Shown here: positions 46,222 through 59,517 of the stretch, one piece after another | Layout: the number at the start of each line of letters is the position of its first letter | Position numbering within the stretch: position 1 is the stretch's first letter | DNA from: Pseudomonadota bacterium | GTDB taxonomy: Bacteria > Pseudomonadota > Gammaproteobacteria > Burkholderiales > Burkholderiaceae_C | Direction: 5' to 3' | Assembly (NCBI GenBank): GCA_021808445.1 | Contig: JAKBBP010000008.1 | Span: forward strand, 28,024 to 92,023 | DNA: 64,000 nucleotides | Notes under the pieces: generated by a model | The model's database searches: none | What the model saw: the letters and a program-made list of their open reading frames with translations, nothing else | Told to the model about the DNA's origin: nothing | Made by a program: the position numbers and the translations under genes

Positions 46222-47063
46222 ACGGCACGCTGCGCCAGGACCTTCCGCTGGACATCCGGCTGATGAATTTCACCAGCCGCGCGCTGGTGTGGCTGTTCAT
46301 GCTCGGTGCGCTGGCCTCCGTTGGAAACTGGCTGCTGCAGCGCCCGTGGTGGTCGATCCGCAGCGTGCGCGTGGAAGGCAGGCTGCAGCATGTCAGCGCG
46401 ACCGCGCTGCGCAGCCAGGCGCTGGCGCGCGTGCAGGGCAACTGGTTCACGGTCAGCCTGGGCACGGTGCAGCAGGCCTTCGAGCAGGTGCCCTGGGTGC
46501 GCAAGGCGGTGGTGCAGAGGGTGTGGCCGCTGTCGCTGCTGGTGCGCCTGCAGGAGCAGCAGCCCCTGGCGCTGTGGCTGGACTCCTCCGGCAACGCCGT
46601 GGGCCTGGTCAACACGCAGGGCGAGAGCTTCGAGGCCAACCTCGGCGAGGTGCAGGACCTGGGACTGCCTCGGTTTTTCGGCCCCCCGGCCAGCCAGGAG
46701 CAGGTGACCGCGATGTACCGCGATCTGCAGCAGCGTTTCGCGCCGCTGCGCTGGCGCATCGCGCGCCTGGGCCTTGGCGCGCAGGGAGACTGGCAGGTGC
46801 AGATCGCGCAGGGACCGAGCATCGATCTGGGCAACGACGACGACGCGCAGGCCTTCGCCGAGCGGCTGCAGCGCTTCGTGCGTCTGGAGCCTGGCGTGGC
46901 TGCGCACTACGGCCGCGCCGTGGTGTCGGCCGATCTGCGCTACGCCAGCGGTTTCGCGGTGAAGCTGGCAAAGGACGACGACGGCGCGGGCATGGCCGCG
47001 CATGGAGCCCGCGGCGCGTCGCGAGGCAGGGGCAACAAGAGCAAGTCGAGGGGAGCTCGGTAA
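46218..47063 (+). CDS. ftsQ: Cell division protein FtsQ
   Basis: This 281-residue bitopic protein starts with GTG (46218) overlapping the ddlB stop; GGGAG lies upstream. One membrane helix (about residues 22-40) is followed by the POTRA domain ([21 protein letters not shown]), the beta domain with [22 protein letters not shown], and a basic low-complexity tail ([17 protein letters not shown]). It recruits FtsL and FtsB. The stop TAA abuts the ftsA ATG with no gap. Confidence 0.93.
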   Translation: MNGTLRQDLPLDIRLMNFTSRALVWLFMLGALASVGNWLLQRPWWSIRSVRVEGRLQHVSATALRSQALARVQGNWFTVSLGTVQQAFEQVPWVRKAVVQRVWPLSLLVRLQEQQPLALWLDSSGNAVGLVNTQGESFEANLGEVQDLGLPRFFGPPASQEQVTAMYRDLQQRFAPLRWRIARLGLGAQGDWQVQIAQGPSIDLGNDDDAQAFAERLQRFVRLEPGVAAHYGRAVVSADLRYASGFAVKLAKDDDGAGMAAHGARGASRGRGNKSKSRGAR

Positions 47064-48311
47064 ATGGCGAAGGAGTACAAGGACCTTGTGGTCGGCCTGG
47101 ACATCGGCACCTCCAAGGTGTCGGCGATGGTCGGCGAGATCCTGCCAGGGCAGGAGCAGGCAGCCGGCACGCTGAAGATCGTGGGCATGGGCCAGGCCTC
47201 CACCGCGGGCATGCGCCGCGGCGTGGTGGTCGACATCGAGGCGCTGGTGCAGTCCATCCAGTCGGCGCTGAAGGAGGCCGAGCTGATGGCCGATTGCCGG
47301 ATCACGCGCGTGATCACCGGCATCACCGGAAGCCACATCCGCGGCCAGAACTCCGAGGGCATGGTGGCGATCAAGGATCGCGAGGTCGCCCCCAATGACG
47401 TCATGCGGGTGATCGAGACCGCCAAGGCGGTCAACATCCCGGCCGACCAGCGCCTGCTGCTGGTGGAGCCCCAGGAGTTCATCATCGACGGCCAGGAGGT
47501 GCGCCAGCCGGTGGGCATGAGCGGCATCCGCCTGGAGACCAAGGTGCACATCGTCACCGGCGCGCAGACCGCTGCCGAGAACGTGATCAAGTGCGTTCGG
47601 CGCTGTGGCCTCGAGGTGGATGCCCTGGTGCTGCATCCGCTGGCCTCCAGTCACGCGGTGCTGACCCCCGACGAGAAGGAACTCGGGGTCGTGCTGGTGG
47701 ATGTCGGCGCGGGAGTCACCGACGTGGCCATCTACACGGGCGGCTCGATCCGCCACACCGCGATCATTCCCATCGCCGGCGAGCTGGTCACCAGCGACAT
47801 CGCCATGGCCCTGCGCACCCCCACCAAGGATGCCGAGGACATCAAGATCGAGCACGGCGTGGCCAAGCAGCTGCTCGCCGGCGTGGATGAACGCCTCGAG
47901 GTGCCGGGCCTGGGCGACCGCGGCCCGCGCATGCTCTCTCGCCAGGCGCTGGCCGGGGTCATCGAGCCGCGCGTGGAGGAAATCTTCTCCCTCGTGCAGC
48001 AGGTCGTGCGCGACTCCGGATACGAAGAAGTGCTGTCCTCCGGCGTGGTGCTCACCGGGGGCGCGTCCCTCATGCCCGGCATGGTCGAGCTGGGCGAGGA
48101 CATTTTTCTCAAGCCGGTCCGGCTCGGGCTGCCGCAGTACAGCGGCCCGCTGGCGGACATGGTGCGCAGCCCGCGCAATGCCACCGCCATGGGCCTGTTG
48201 CTGGAGGCGCTCACGCAGCGCCAGCGCGGCGCCCGGGCGGCGGGTACGAAGTCGGGAAGCGCAGGGGGGGTGTTCACCCGCGTACGCGATTGGTTCGCGG
48301 GCAATTTCTGA
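47064..48311 (+). CDS. ftsA: Cell division protein FtsA
   Basis: This 415-residue actin-like ATPase tethers FtsZ to the membrane. Motifs are VVGLDIGTSKVSAMVGE, GMRRGVVVDIEALVQSIQ, GVVLVDVGAGVTDVAIYTGGS and LTGGASLMPGM. The C-terminal VFTRVRDWFAGNF is the membrane-binding amphipathic helix. It follows ftsQ directly. Confidence 0.97.
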   Translation: MAKEYKDLVVGLDIGTSKVSAMVGEILPGQEQAAGTLKIVGMGQASTAGMRRGVVVDIEALVQSIQSALKEAELMADCRITRVITGITGSHIRGQNSEGMVAIKDREVAPNDVMRVIETAKAVNIPADQRLLLVEPQEFIIDGQEVRQPVGMSGIRLETKVHIVTGAQTAAENVIKCVRRCGLEVDALVLHPLASSHAVLTPDEKELGVVLVDVGAGVTDVAIYTGGSIRHTAIIPIAGELVTSDIAMALRTPTKDAEDIKIEHGVAKQLLAGVDERLEVPGLGDRGPRMLSRQALAGVIEPRVEEIFSLVQQVVRDSGYEEVLSSGVVLTGGASLMPGMVELGEDIFLKPVRLGLPQYSGPLADMVRSPRNATAMGLLLEALTQRQRGARAAGTKSGSAGGVFTRVRDWFAGNF

Positions 48312-48331
48312 ATCGTGATGGTTTCACGGGG

Positions 48332-48351
48332 GCCCGCCGTTCACGGCGGGC
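48332..48351 (+). promoter_or_regulatory. Stem-loop between ftsA and ftsZ
   Basis: GCCCGCCG-TTCA-CGGCGGGC is a perfect 8-bp stem with a tetraloop, 20 nt after the ftsA stop and 52 nt before the ftsZ ATG. It breaks the chain of overlapping genes. T-runs follow only 22 nt later, so it is more likely an mRNA processing or stability element than an intrinsic terminator. Confidence 0.45.
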
Positions 48352-48402
48352 GATTGACGGCAGGCAGCTGAGGTTTTTTTCCAATCCGGACGGAGGTGCA
48401 TC

Positions 48403-49599
<1,197 letters not shown>

Positions 49600-49605
49600 G
49601 CGGAT

Positions 49606-49697
49606 CTCGCGGACGAGTCCGGCGTCCGCGAGCCGGCATTTCCGTCGCGACGCGTCGCGTGTCGCGCCGGCAGGGCCCGTCCCCGTGGCCCTGCCGG
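49606..49697 (+). other. Three inverted repeats in the ftsZ-lpxC gap
   Basis: Hairpin A: CTCGCGGAC (49606-49614) with GTCCGCGAG (49624-49632). B: the self-complementary 14-mer CGCGACGCGTCGCG (49646-49659). C: an 11-bp stem, CCGGCAGGGCC (49667-49677) with GGCCCTGCCGG (49687-49697). None is followed directly by a T-run. They may end or stabilise the ftsZ transcript. An AT-rich stretch (49740-49790) before lpxC follows. Confidence 0.55.
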
Positions 49698-49810
49698 GGC
49701 GTCGCCGTCGCTGCGGCACCAAGGCAGGCGGTTTCGAAGTCCATTACAATAAATATTGACAATAAAAAAGCCATTTTCGATTGAAAAAACCAGATTCCAG
49801 AGGCCCGTCG

Positions 49811-50740
49811 ATGCTTGCGCAGCGCTCGATCCGTTCCGCGACCCGTGCTGTGGGAGTCGGGCTCCACAGCAGCGAGCGCGTGGAACTCAGCCTGCTGCCG
49901 GCGCCGCCTGACAGCGGCATCGTGGTGCGGCGCGTGGATCTGCCCCAGCCGGTGAGCATCCCGCTGAGCCCGCAGGCGGTGGTCGACACCCGCATGGCCA
50001 CCACGCTGGGCGCGGAAGGCGCCAAGGTGCACACGGTCGAGCACTTGCTGTCGGCCTGCTGCGGCCTGGGCGTGGACAACCTGGTGATCGAGGTGGATGC
50101 GGAGGAGATCCCCATCCTCGACGGCTCGGCCTCCTCCTTCGTCTACCTGCTGCAGTCGGCCGGGCTGCAGGACCAGGACCGGCCGCGGCGCTTCGTGCGG
50201 GTACGCAAGCCGGTGGAGGTGCGGGTGCAGGAACGCGACGGCGAGAAATGGGCGCGCCTGGAGCCGCATGACGGCTTCAGACTGGACTTTGCCATCGAGT
50301 TCGGACATCCGGCCATCGACCGCACCGCGCAGGACTTTCGCTTCGAATTCTCGATGCCGGAGTACGTGCGCGAGATCGCGCGCGCGCGCACCTTCGGGTT
50401 CATGCGGGACGTCGACGCCCTGCGCGAGATCGGCCTGGCCCAGGGCGGAAGCCTGGAGAACGCGATCGTCATGGACGAATCCCGCATCCTCAACCAGGGC
50501 GGGCTGCGCTTCGACGCGGAGTTCGTCAAGCACAAGATGCTCGACGCCATCGGCGACCTGTACGTGATCGGGCATCCCATCCTGGGCGCCTACAGTGGCT
50601 ACCGCAGCGGGCACGCGCTCAACAACGCGCTGCTGCGTGCCCTGGTCCACGATTCCGAGGCCTTCGAGATGGTGGTGTTCGAGGACGAGGCCGAGGCCCC
50701 CGCGGGTTTCCGCGCCTCTGCGCGCAGCCTGCTGTACTGA
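49811..50740 (+). CDS. lpxC: UDP-3-O-acyl-N-acetylglucosamine deacetylase
   Basis: From ATG 49811 (AGAGG upstream) the protein has 309 residues, the usual length. A TTG at 49781 would add ten lysine-led residues without support. LpxC commits to lipid A synthesis. The N-terminal [17 protein letters not shown], zinc-ligand [30 protein letters not shown] and [13 protein letters not shown] motifs are present. It closes the cell wall cluster as usual. Confidence 0.97.
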   Translation: MLAQRSIRSATRAVGVGLHSSERVELSLLPAPPDSGIVVRRVDLPQPVSIPLSPQAVVDTRMATTLGAEGAKVHTVEHLLSACCGLGVDNLVIEVDAEEIPILDGSASSFVYLLQSAGLQDQDRPRRFVRVRKPVEVRVQERDGEKWARLEPHDGFRLDFAIEFGHPAIDRTAQDFRFEFSMPEYVREIARARTFGFMRDVDALREIGLAQGGSLENAIVMDESRILNQGGLRFDAEFVKHKMLDAIGDLYVIGHPILGAYSGYRSGHALNNALLRALVHDSEAFEMVVFEDEAEAPAGFRASARSLLY

Positions 50741-50759
50741 AGCGGGATCGGGCCGAGGC

Positions 50760-51224
50760 TCAGAGCCGTTCGCGCAGCGCGCGCAGGCGTTCGCGCACGG
50801 AGGGCGGAGCGGCGCTGGGCAGGGGCACCGGCTCGGCCCGGCCGGGGCCGCCGCGTCCCTGGGGCATCACCACCCGCACCTGGATGCGAACGAGGGCCCA
50901 GCCGGCCTGCTGCAGGCGACGCAGCAGCAGGGGAAGGTGCAGCTTGAGCTTGGCCGCCACCGCCGGGGAGCTCGCGCTGAGGGTCCAGCTGCCTTCGGCG
51001 AAGCGTCCCGGCTGCACGCCGGAGGCCAGCTCCGGGCCCAGCGCGCTTGCCAGCTCCTCGCCCATGCGGCGGGAATCCAGCGCCTGCTGTTGCAGGCCCA
51101 GCAGCAGGGGGGTGCGCTGCATCCATTGATGCAGCGTGGCGCTGCGGGCGGGGGCGCTGGCCGCGCGGCGCGCCGGGCCGGATGCCCTGGCGGAGGTCCT
51201 GGCGGAGTTCGGTTCGTTGGCCAT
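50760..51224 (-). CDS. DciA-like (DUF721) protein
   Basis: From ATG 51224 the protein has 154 residues; an ATG at 51272 has no ribosome binding site. The N terminus is Ser/Arg-rich; the core (LHQWMQRTPLLLGLQQQ, then VQPGRFAEGSWTLSASSPAVAAKLKLHLPLLL split over about residues 70-100) fits the DUF721/DciA fold. DciA helps load the replicative helicase in bacteria lacking DnaC. It sits convergent to lpxC and divergent from secA, a common arrangement. The identification is moderate because the family is weakly conserved. Confidence 0.7.
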   Translation of the reverse strand: MANEPNSARTSARASGPARRAASAPARSATLHQWMQRTPLLLGLQQQALDSRRMGEELASALGPELASGVQPGRFAEGSWTLSASSPAVAAKLKLHLPLLLRRLQQAGWALVRIQVRVVMPQGRGGPGRAEPVPLPSAAPPSVRERLRALRERL

Positions 51225-51357
51225 TTGCCCCGTATTGTCGCGCGAAGGCTTGTGGCGACGGACATCCGGCACGGGCGACTAGAATGGCCGTTTTGCGTCC
51301 AGGCCGTAGGGGTTCCAGCCCCTGGCGCGAGGCGGTAGCCGCCCTGCGTGGCCGCCC

Positions 51358-54168
<2,811 letters not shown>

Positions 54169-54205
54169 GCGCATCGATCATCCAGATTTCCAGGGAGGTA
54201 CGGCC

Positions 54206-55441
54206 ATGGCCGTGAATCTGCAGGCACCCGACCCGGCCGCGCTGCACGCGGTGGCCGGCGTGCGCATCGGCGTGGCCGAGGCCGGCATCCGCAAGGCCGG
54301 GCGGCGCGACCTGACCCTGCTGGCCTTCGAGGCCGGCACCCGCGTGGCCGGGGTGTTCACGCGCAACCGTTTCTGCGCCGCGCCGGTGCAGGTCTGCCGG
54401 GAGCACCTGGGCGATTCGCGCTGCGCCGAGGTGCGCGCCCTGGTGGTCAATACGGGCTGCGCCAATGCGGGCACCGGCTCTCAGGGCCTGGCCGACGCGC
54501 GCGCCAGCTGCGAGGCCGTGGCGCAACTGCTGGGCATCCCGGCACGCCAGGTGCTGCCCTTCTCCACCGGGGTGATCCTCGAGCCGCTGCCGCTGCAGCG
54601 CCTGCGCGAAGGCCTGCCGCGGGCGCTGGCGGACCTGCGCGAGCAGGCCTGGGCCGACGCCGCGGCGGCCATCATGACCACCGACACGGTGCCCAAGGCG
54701 GCCAGCGAGCGTGTGCTCATCGACTCCGTGGAGGTGCATGTCACCGGCATCGCCAAGGGGGCCGGCATGATCCGCCCGGACATGGCGACCATGCTGGGCT
54801 TCATTGCCACCGACGCCACGGTGGCCCCGGCGCTGCTGGCGCAATTGGTGCGCGAGGTGGCCGACGGCTCCTTCAATTGCGTCACCGTGGACGGAGACAC
54901 CTCCACCAACGACTCCCTCGTGGTGGCCGCCACCGGCGCCTCGGGCCTGCCGGAAATCTCCGACCCCGCGTCGCCGCAGGCGCTTGTGCTGCGGGCGGCG
55001 CTGCTGCGCGTGGCGCAGCGCCTGGCGCAGGCCATCGTGCGCGACGGCGAGGGAGCCACCAAGTTCATCACCATCGAGGTGCAGGGCGCGCGCAGCGTGC
55101 ACGAGGCGCGTCGGGTGGGCTACGCGGTGGCCCATTCGCCCTTGGTCAAGACGGCATTCTTCGCCAGCGACCCCAACCTGGGGCGCATTCTCGCGGCGGT
55201 GGGCTATGCGGGCGTGGAGGATCTGGACGTCGACGGCGTGGAGCTGTACCTCGACGACGTGCACGTGGCCACGCGCGGCGGGCGCCACCCTGCGTACCGC
55301 GAGGCCGACGGCCAGCGGGTGATGGCCAAGCCCGAGATCCTGGTGCGCATCGAGCTCGGCCGCGGGGAGCAGTCTGCCACGCTGTGGACCTGCGACCTGT
55401 CGCACGACTACGTGTCGATCAACGCCGATTACCGGAGCTGA
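54206..55441 (+). CDS. argJ: Bifunctional ornithine acetyltransferase/N-acetylglutamate synthase
   Basis: This 411-residue enzyme of arginine synthesis is self-cleaved into two chains before the Thr of [16 protein letters not shown] (around 54757-54804). Other motifs are [39 protein letters not shown] and [11 protein letters not shown]. The ATG follows CAGGGAGG. It transfers acetyl between acetylornithine and glutamate. It sits between secA and the AAA ATPase gene. Confidence 0.97.
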   Translation: MAVNLQAPDPAALHAVAGVRIGVAEAGIRKAGRRDLTLLAFEAGTRVAGVFTRNRFCAAPVQVCREHLGDSRCAEVRALVVNTGCANAGTGSQGLADARASCEAVAQLLGIPARQVLPFSTGVILEPLPLQRLREGLPRALADLREQAWADAAAAIMTTDTVPKAASERVLIDSVEVHVTGIAKGAGMIRPDMATMLGFIATDATVAPALLAQLVREVADGSFNCVTVDGDTSTNDSLVVAATGASGLPEISDPASPQALVLRAALLRVAQRLAQAIVRDGEGATKFITIEVQGARSVHEARRVGYAVAHSPLVKTAFFASDPNLGRILAAVGYAGVEDLDVDGVELYLDDVHVATRGGRHPAYREADGQRVMAKPEILVRIELGRGEQSATLWTCDLSHDYVSINADYRS

Positions 55442-55443
55442 GC

Positions 55444-56376
55444 ATGGCGCGCAACGCTGTCGCGCCCGTCCCGCCCGCGGGGACGCGGCCCGAGGATCCG
55501 ATGGCGCGCCTGGGCGGCCTGCTGGACCAGGCCGAGCGGGTGCTCAGCCGCCTGGAACATGCGCTGGCGCCAGGAGTCGCGGCGCCCGACTGGAACGCGG
55601 CCAGCGCCTTTCGCTGGCGGCGCCGCGGTTCGCAGGCCTGGCTTCAGCCGGTTCCCCAGCCGGCGGTCATGCGCTTTTCGGACCTGCAGGGCATCGACGA
55701 GCAGAAGGCCCGCCTGGAACGCAATACCCGCCAGTTCGTGGCGGGGCGCCCCGCCAACAACGTGCTGCTGACCGGCGCGCGTGGCACGGGCAAGAGCTCC
55801 CTGGTGAAGGCCTGTCTGCATGCCTTCGCCTCGAGGGGCCTGCGCCTGATCGAGATGGACAAGGCCGATCTCGTGGATCTGCCCGAGCTGGTCGACATGG
55901 TGCGCGCGCGCCCCGAGCGCTTCATCGTGTTCTCGGACGACCTTTCCTTCGACCAGGGAGAGCCCGGCTACAAGGCGCTGAAATCGGTGCTGGACGGCTC
56001 GGTGGCTGGCACCGCGGAGAACCTGCTGATCTACGCCACCTCCAACCGGCGCCACCTGCTGCCCGAGTACATGCACGAGAACCTGGAGGCCACGCACAGC
56101 GAAAGCGGCGAGGTGCATCCCGGCGAGGGCACGGAGGAGAAGGTCTCGCTGTCGGATCGTTTCGGGCTGTGGCTGAGCTTCTACCCTTTCGACCAGGAGC
56201 ATTACCTGCGCATTGCCGAGCACTGGCTTCAGGTGTTCGGGCTGAGCGAGCAGCAGGCGCGCGCCGCGCAGTCGGAGGCCTTGTTGTGGGCGCTGGAACG
56301 CGGCTCGCGCTCGGGGCGCATCGCGTGGCAATTCGCGCGCGACTACTGCGGCCGGCGCCGCAAGCCCGCCAGGTGA
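55444..56376 (+). CDS. DUF815-family AAA+ ATPase
   Basis: From ATG 55444, two bases after the argJ stop, the protein has 310 residues. After a variable N terminus the core has LQGIDEQKARLERNTRQFVAG, Walker A LTGARGTGKSSLVKA, Walker B RFIVFSDDLSF, IYATSNRRHLLPEYMHEN and LSDRFGLWLSFYPFDQ. These are the marks of the DUF815 (PF05673) ATPases, whose role is unknown. Its TGA overlaps the mutT GTG start. The argJ-ATPase-mutT order recurs in betaproteobacteria. Confidence 0.88.
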   Translation: MARNAVAPVPPAGTRPEDPMARLGGLLDQAERVLSRLEHALAPGVAAPDWNAASAFRWRRRGSQAWLQPVPQPAVMRFSDLQGIDEQKARLERNTRQFVAGRPANNVLLTGARGTGKSSLVKACLHAFASRGLRLIEMDKADLVDLPELVDMVRARPERFIVFSDDLSFDQGEPGYKALKSVLDGSVAGTAENLLIYATSNRRHLLPEYMHENLEATHSESGEVHPGEGTEEKVSLSDRFGLWLSFYPFDQEHYLRIAEHWLQVFGLSEQQARAAQSEALLWALERGSRSGRIAWQFARDYCGRRRKPAR

Positions 56377-56837
56377 CGCAGGGCCCGGACGTGAAGGGCC
56401 CGGCCGACGCCGGAGTCGAGCGCACGCCGGTGCCGGTGGCCGTGGGCGTGCTGCTGCTCGACGACGGGCGCTTCCTGCTGGGCAGCCGCCCGGAGGGCAA
56501 GCCCTGGGCGGGCTACTGGGAATTCCCCGGCGGCAAGATCGAGCCGGGCGAGACCCTGGTGCAGGCGCTGCGCCGCGAGCTGCGCGAGGAACTGGCCATC
56601 GTCATCGAGGATGGCGAGTTCTGGAAGTCCTGCATCATCGACTACCCCCATGCGCGCGTGGATCTGCGCTTTTGCAAGGTGCGGCGCTGGAGCGGCCTGC
56701 CGCGGCCTTGCGAGGGCCAGCAACTGGCCTGGCAGGATCTGCCCGTACAGGTCGGGCCGGTGCTGCCCGGCACGATTCCCGTGCTGCGCTGGCTCGCCGA
56801 GGAGCGCGGGCATTCCGGGCCGACCCACCGGGAGTGA
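56373..56837 (+). CDS. mutT: MutT-family Nudix hydrolase (8-oxo-dGTP diphosphatase)
   Basis: This 154-residue protein starts with GTG at 56373 overlapping the ATPase stop. The Nudix box is complete: GGKIEPGETLVQALRRELREEL (split across about residues 51-72), with catalytic Glu residues in REELA. The C-terminal LPVQVGPVLPGTIPVLRWL region resembles MutT of GO repair. It removes oxidised guanine nucleotides from the pool, complementing the MutY and MutM genes elsewhere in the window. Confidence 0.88.
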   Translation: MTQGPDVKGPADAGVERTPVPVAVGVLLLDDGRFLLGSRPEGKPWAGYWEFPGGKIEPGETLVQALRRELREELAIVIEDGEFWKSCIIDYPHARVDLRFCKVRRWSGLPRPCEGQQLAWQDLPVQVGPVLPGTIPVLRWLAEERGHSGPTHRE

Positions 56838-56874
56838 ACCCGGCTCCGCGGGCAGGGCCCGCAAGTCAGGCGCA

Positions 56875-57114
56875 TCAATGCCGAGGCGATGGCCGGTGCG
56901 GGACCTGGGTCTCGGGGATGTCGTCGTCCGCTTCGGTGGGCTTGACCGCCACCCGATAGCTCTCGCTCGACCAGGCGCCGAGGTCGCCGTTCCTGCAGCG
57001 CTCCGAGCAGAAGGGTCGCCAGGGATTGTCGGGACCGTAGGGCGTGGGCGCGCCGCAGCCCGGACAGGGCACGATGCGCGCGCCGGATCCGGCGGGTGGG
57101 GGATTCACGGACAT
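56875..57114 (-). CDS. yacG: DNA gyrase inhibitor YacG (zinc-ribbon protein)
   Basis: From ATG 57114 the protein has 79 residues. The zinc ribbon is [15 protein letters not shown] followed by [14 protein letters not shown], matching YacG. YacG binds gyrase subunit B and inhibits it. The start lies within the last codons of zapD (10-nt overlap), and the zapD-yacG pairing next to coaE-pilD is conserved. A longer frame to 57162 would run inside zapD. Confidence 0.93.
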   Translation of the reverse strand: MSVNPPPAGSGARIVPCPGCGAPTPYGPDNPWRPFCSERCRNGDLGAWSSESYRVAVKPTEADDDIPETQVPHRPSPRH

Positions 57115-57857
57115 AGCGACAGCTCGAAGTGCACGTCGTTGTCCGCGACCTTGAGCTTCCATTCGGAATCCGGGCGCATGAAGCGCACCGAGATCATCAG
57201 GCGGTGGCCGGTGATCTCCGGGATCACGCCCAGGTTTCCGTCCACGCGCAGGCGCAGCAACTGGAAGGTCCGCCCGCCCAGGTTCTGCTGGTAGCTGCCG
57301 CTCTGGGCCACGCTCTTGTGGGGCACCCCACCGTCACGAAGCATGCGTAGCAGCACCTCCACGGCCATGGACATCGGGTTGAACACCTCCATCCATCGCG
57401 TCAGATCCTCGCGGCGCTGCTCCTCCGGCAGATGCTGCCAGGCGTAGTAGGCGGGGAGATCGAACTCACAGGTGCCGCCCGGAATCCCCGCGCGGCTGCG
57501 GATGGACATGAGCCATTCATTGTCCAGCAGGGTCTGCCCCGGCTTGCCCAGCTGTTGGCTCAGGCGCTGGAAGGAGGCGTCGATCTCCGCCAGCACCTCC
57601 TCCAGCGTGATCTCGGATACCGCCGGATTTCCACGGTAGCCCAGGTATTGCTGACGCTGGCGCTCCAGGTCCTTGAGGATGTCGCTTTTCAGGTCCTGGC
57701 GCGAGGTGACGTCCATGATCTCGAACATGGACAGCAGGGCATGATGATGGTCGAAGGGATGGCCCCGTTGCATCAGGAAGGCATTTCGACGCAGCAGGTA
57801 TTCGAGCCTGAGCAGGGTGCGAACACGCTCGTTCAGCGGATATTCGTACAGGATCAC
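57105..57857 (-). CDS. zapD: FtsZ-associated protein ZapD
   Basis: This 250-residue protein starts with GTG at 57857. The N terminus [21 protein letters not shown] and segments LFNPM-like [21 protein letters not shown] and [18 protein letters not shown] fit ZapD (DUF1342). ZapD crosslinks FtsZ filaments through the FtsZ C-terminal peptide, linking this gene to ftsZ at 48.4 kb. It is upstream of yacG and downstream of coaE on the same strand; the 186-nt gap to coaE shows no gene. Confidence 0.93.
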   Translation of the reverse strand: MILYEYPLNERVRTLLRLEYLLRRNAFLMQRGHPFDHHHALLSMFEIMDVTSRQDLKSDILKDLERQRQQYLGYRGNPAVSEITLEEVLAEIDASFQRLSQQLGKPGQTLLDNEWLMSIRSRAGIPGGTCEFDLPAYYAWQHLPEEQRREDLTRWMEVFNPMSMAVEVLLRMLRDGGVPHKSVAQSGSYQQNLGGRTFQLLRLRVDGNLGVIPEITGHRLMISVRFMRPDSEWKLKVADNDVHFELSLCP

Positions 57858-58043
57858 GGGCCAGGACGAGTTGGGGCCCGGCAGGCGGCCGGGCGGGGTG
57901 CGGCGAAAGCAGCTCTGAGGATAGCGGCGTTTGGCGCCACCGTGGCGCCCTACGGGGGGGCGGGGCGGCGGGCCTCGGCGCCCCGGCGCGCACGGCCCGG
58001 AGCAGCCCGTCGCGCTGCATTGTCACGCATGTGTGGCGGGAAT

Positions 58044-58685
58044 TCAAATCTCCCCTGCCAGCCTCAGCATGCGGCGATGCAGCTCCAGCGCGCGGGCGCG
58101 CAGGGTTTCCAGATCCGACGAGTTGTCGATGACCTCGTCGGCCGCGGCCAGGCGCTGTTCGCGCGTGGCCTGCGCGCGCAGGATGCTGCGCACCTGCGCG
58201 GCCTCGAGCCCGGAACGGCGCATGACCCTGGCGAGCTGAAGCTCGGGCGGGCAATCCACCACCACGATTCGATCGACGCGCTCGCGCCAGCGCGCCAGGG
58301 ATTCCACCAGCAGCGGTACCACGAGCACGACGTAGGGGCCCGGCAGGCTTTGCGCCAGTGCACGCAGTCGCTCGCCGATCAGAGGGTGAAGGATGGCCTC
58401 CAGGCGCGCGCGTTGCGCCGGGTCGGCAAAGGCCAGCTCGCGCATGCGCGAGCGGTCGAGGGCGCCATCGGGGGTGATCATGGACTCCCCGAAGGCCGCT
58501 CGGATGGCCGCGATGGCCTCGCCACCGCTGGCCGTGAGCTCATGCGCGAGCGCGTCGGCGTCGATCACCGCGGCACCCCACTCGCGCAGCATGTCCGCCA
58601 CGGCGGACTTGCCCGAGCCGATCCCCCCGGTCAGCCCGATGCAGGGGCGCCGCAGGGGCAGCGCCCGCGCGCGCTCATCAGACAC
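58044..58685 (-). CDS. coaE: Dephospho-CoA kinase
   Basis: This 213-residue enzyme performs the last step of CoA synthesis. Motifs are the P-loop IGLTGGIGSGKSAVADML, VIDADALAHELT, LEAILHPLI, VVPLLVES and NSSDLETLRARA. Its start overlaps the pilD stop by 8 nt. Confidence 0.95.
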   Translation of the reverse strand: MSDERARALPLRRPCIGLTGGIGSGKSAVADMLREWGAAVIDADALAHELTASGGEAIAAIRAAFGESMITPDGALDRSRMRELAFADPAQRARLEAILHPLIGERLRALAQSLPGPYVVLVVPLLVESLARWRERVDRIVVVDCPPELQLARVMRRSGLEAAQVRSILRAQATREQRLAAADEVIDNSSDLETLRARALELHRRMLRLAGEI

Positions 58686-59517
58686 CGCCGAGCACCCAGC
58701 CGACCAGTCGTTGCGGTCCGAGGAACAGGGCCAGCAGCCCGGCGGCGGCCAGGAAGGGGCCGAAGGGCATCGGTCGGCCGCGTTGCAAGGCCCCGCCGGC
58801 TTGAAGGGCCAGGCCGATCACGGCTCCGCAGATGGCGGACAGCAGGATGATGGGGAGCAGGGCCAGCGGGCCGAACCAGGCGCCCAGCAGGGCGAACAGC
58901 TTGAAATCCCCGAAGCCCATGCCTTCCTTGCCGGTGAGCAGCCGGAACCCCTGGTACACGCACCACAGGCTGCCGTAGCCGATGGCTGCGCCGGCCACGG
59001 CCTGGGGCAGGAAGCGCGGATCCAGCCAGGCATGCAGCAGCAGCCCGAGCCACAGCAAGGGCAGGGTGATGCCGTCCGGAAGCAGCGTGGTGTCGAAGTC
59101 GATCAGCGCCAGCGCCAGCAGTCCCCAGGCCAGCACCACGGTGCCGGCGCTCCACGCCGACACGCCGTGCAGAGCCACCAGCGCGGCGGCCAGCACGGCT
59201 CCGGCGATTTCCACCATCGGGTAGCGCAGGGAGATGCGCGTGCCGCAGGCCGAGCAGCGCCCGCGCAGCCACAGCCAGCTGAGGACCGGGATGTTTTCCC
59301 ACCAGGCGATGGCGTGGCCGCAGGCGCCGCAGCGCGAGCGCGGGCGCACGAGGTCGAAGGCTTCGGACTCCTCGGGCGGCAGCTCCAGCGTGGCTCGCGC
59401 CTCGTCGCGCCAGCCGCGCTCGAGCATGACCGGCAGGCGAAGGATCAGCACGTTCAGGAAGGAGCCGACCAGCAGGCCCAGCAGCGCGGCGACGAATACG
59501 GCGAAGCCCGCGCTCAC
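58678..59517 (-). CDS. pilD: Type IV prepilin peptidase/N-methyltransferase PilD
   Basis: This 279-residue inner-membrane aspartic protease cleaves prepilin leaders and methylates the new N terminus. The N-terminal GSFLNVLILRLPVM, paired CxxC motifs CGACGH and CSACGT, and the catalytic Asp motifs DFDTTLLPD and GMGFGDFKL are present. It would process pilins and the pseudopilin at 10781. It overlaps pilC by 4 nt. Confidence 0.96.
   Translation of the reverse strand: MSAGFAVFVAALLGLLVGSFLNVLILRLPVMLERGWRDEARATLELPPEESEAFDLVRPRSRCGACGHAIAWWENIPVLSWLWLRGRCSACGTRISLRYPMVEIAGAVLAAALVALHGVSAWSAGTVVLAWGLLALALIDFDTTLLPDGITLPLLWLGLLLHAWLDPRFLPQAVAGAAIGYGSLWCVYQGFRLLTGKEGMGFGDFKLFALLGAWFGPLALLPIILLSAICGAVIGLALQAGGALQRGRPMPFGPFLAAAGLLALFLGPQRLVGWVLGGV

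Noticed and set aside
49756..49784. Perfect TTGACA as a -35 for lpxC
   Set aside because: No acceptable -10 lies 16-18 bp downstream, and the predicted start would leave almost no leader. It remains only a hint.
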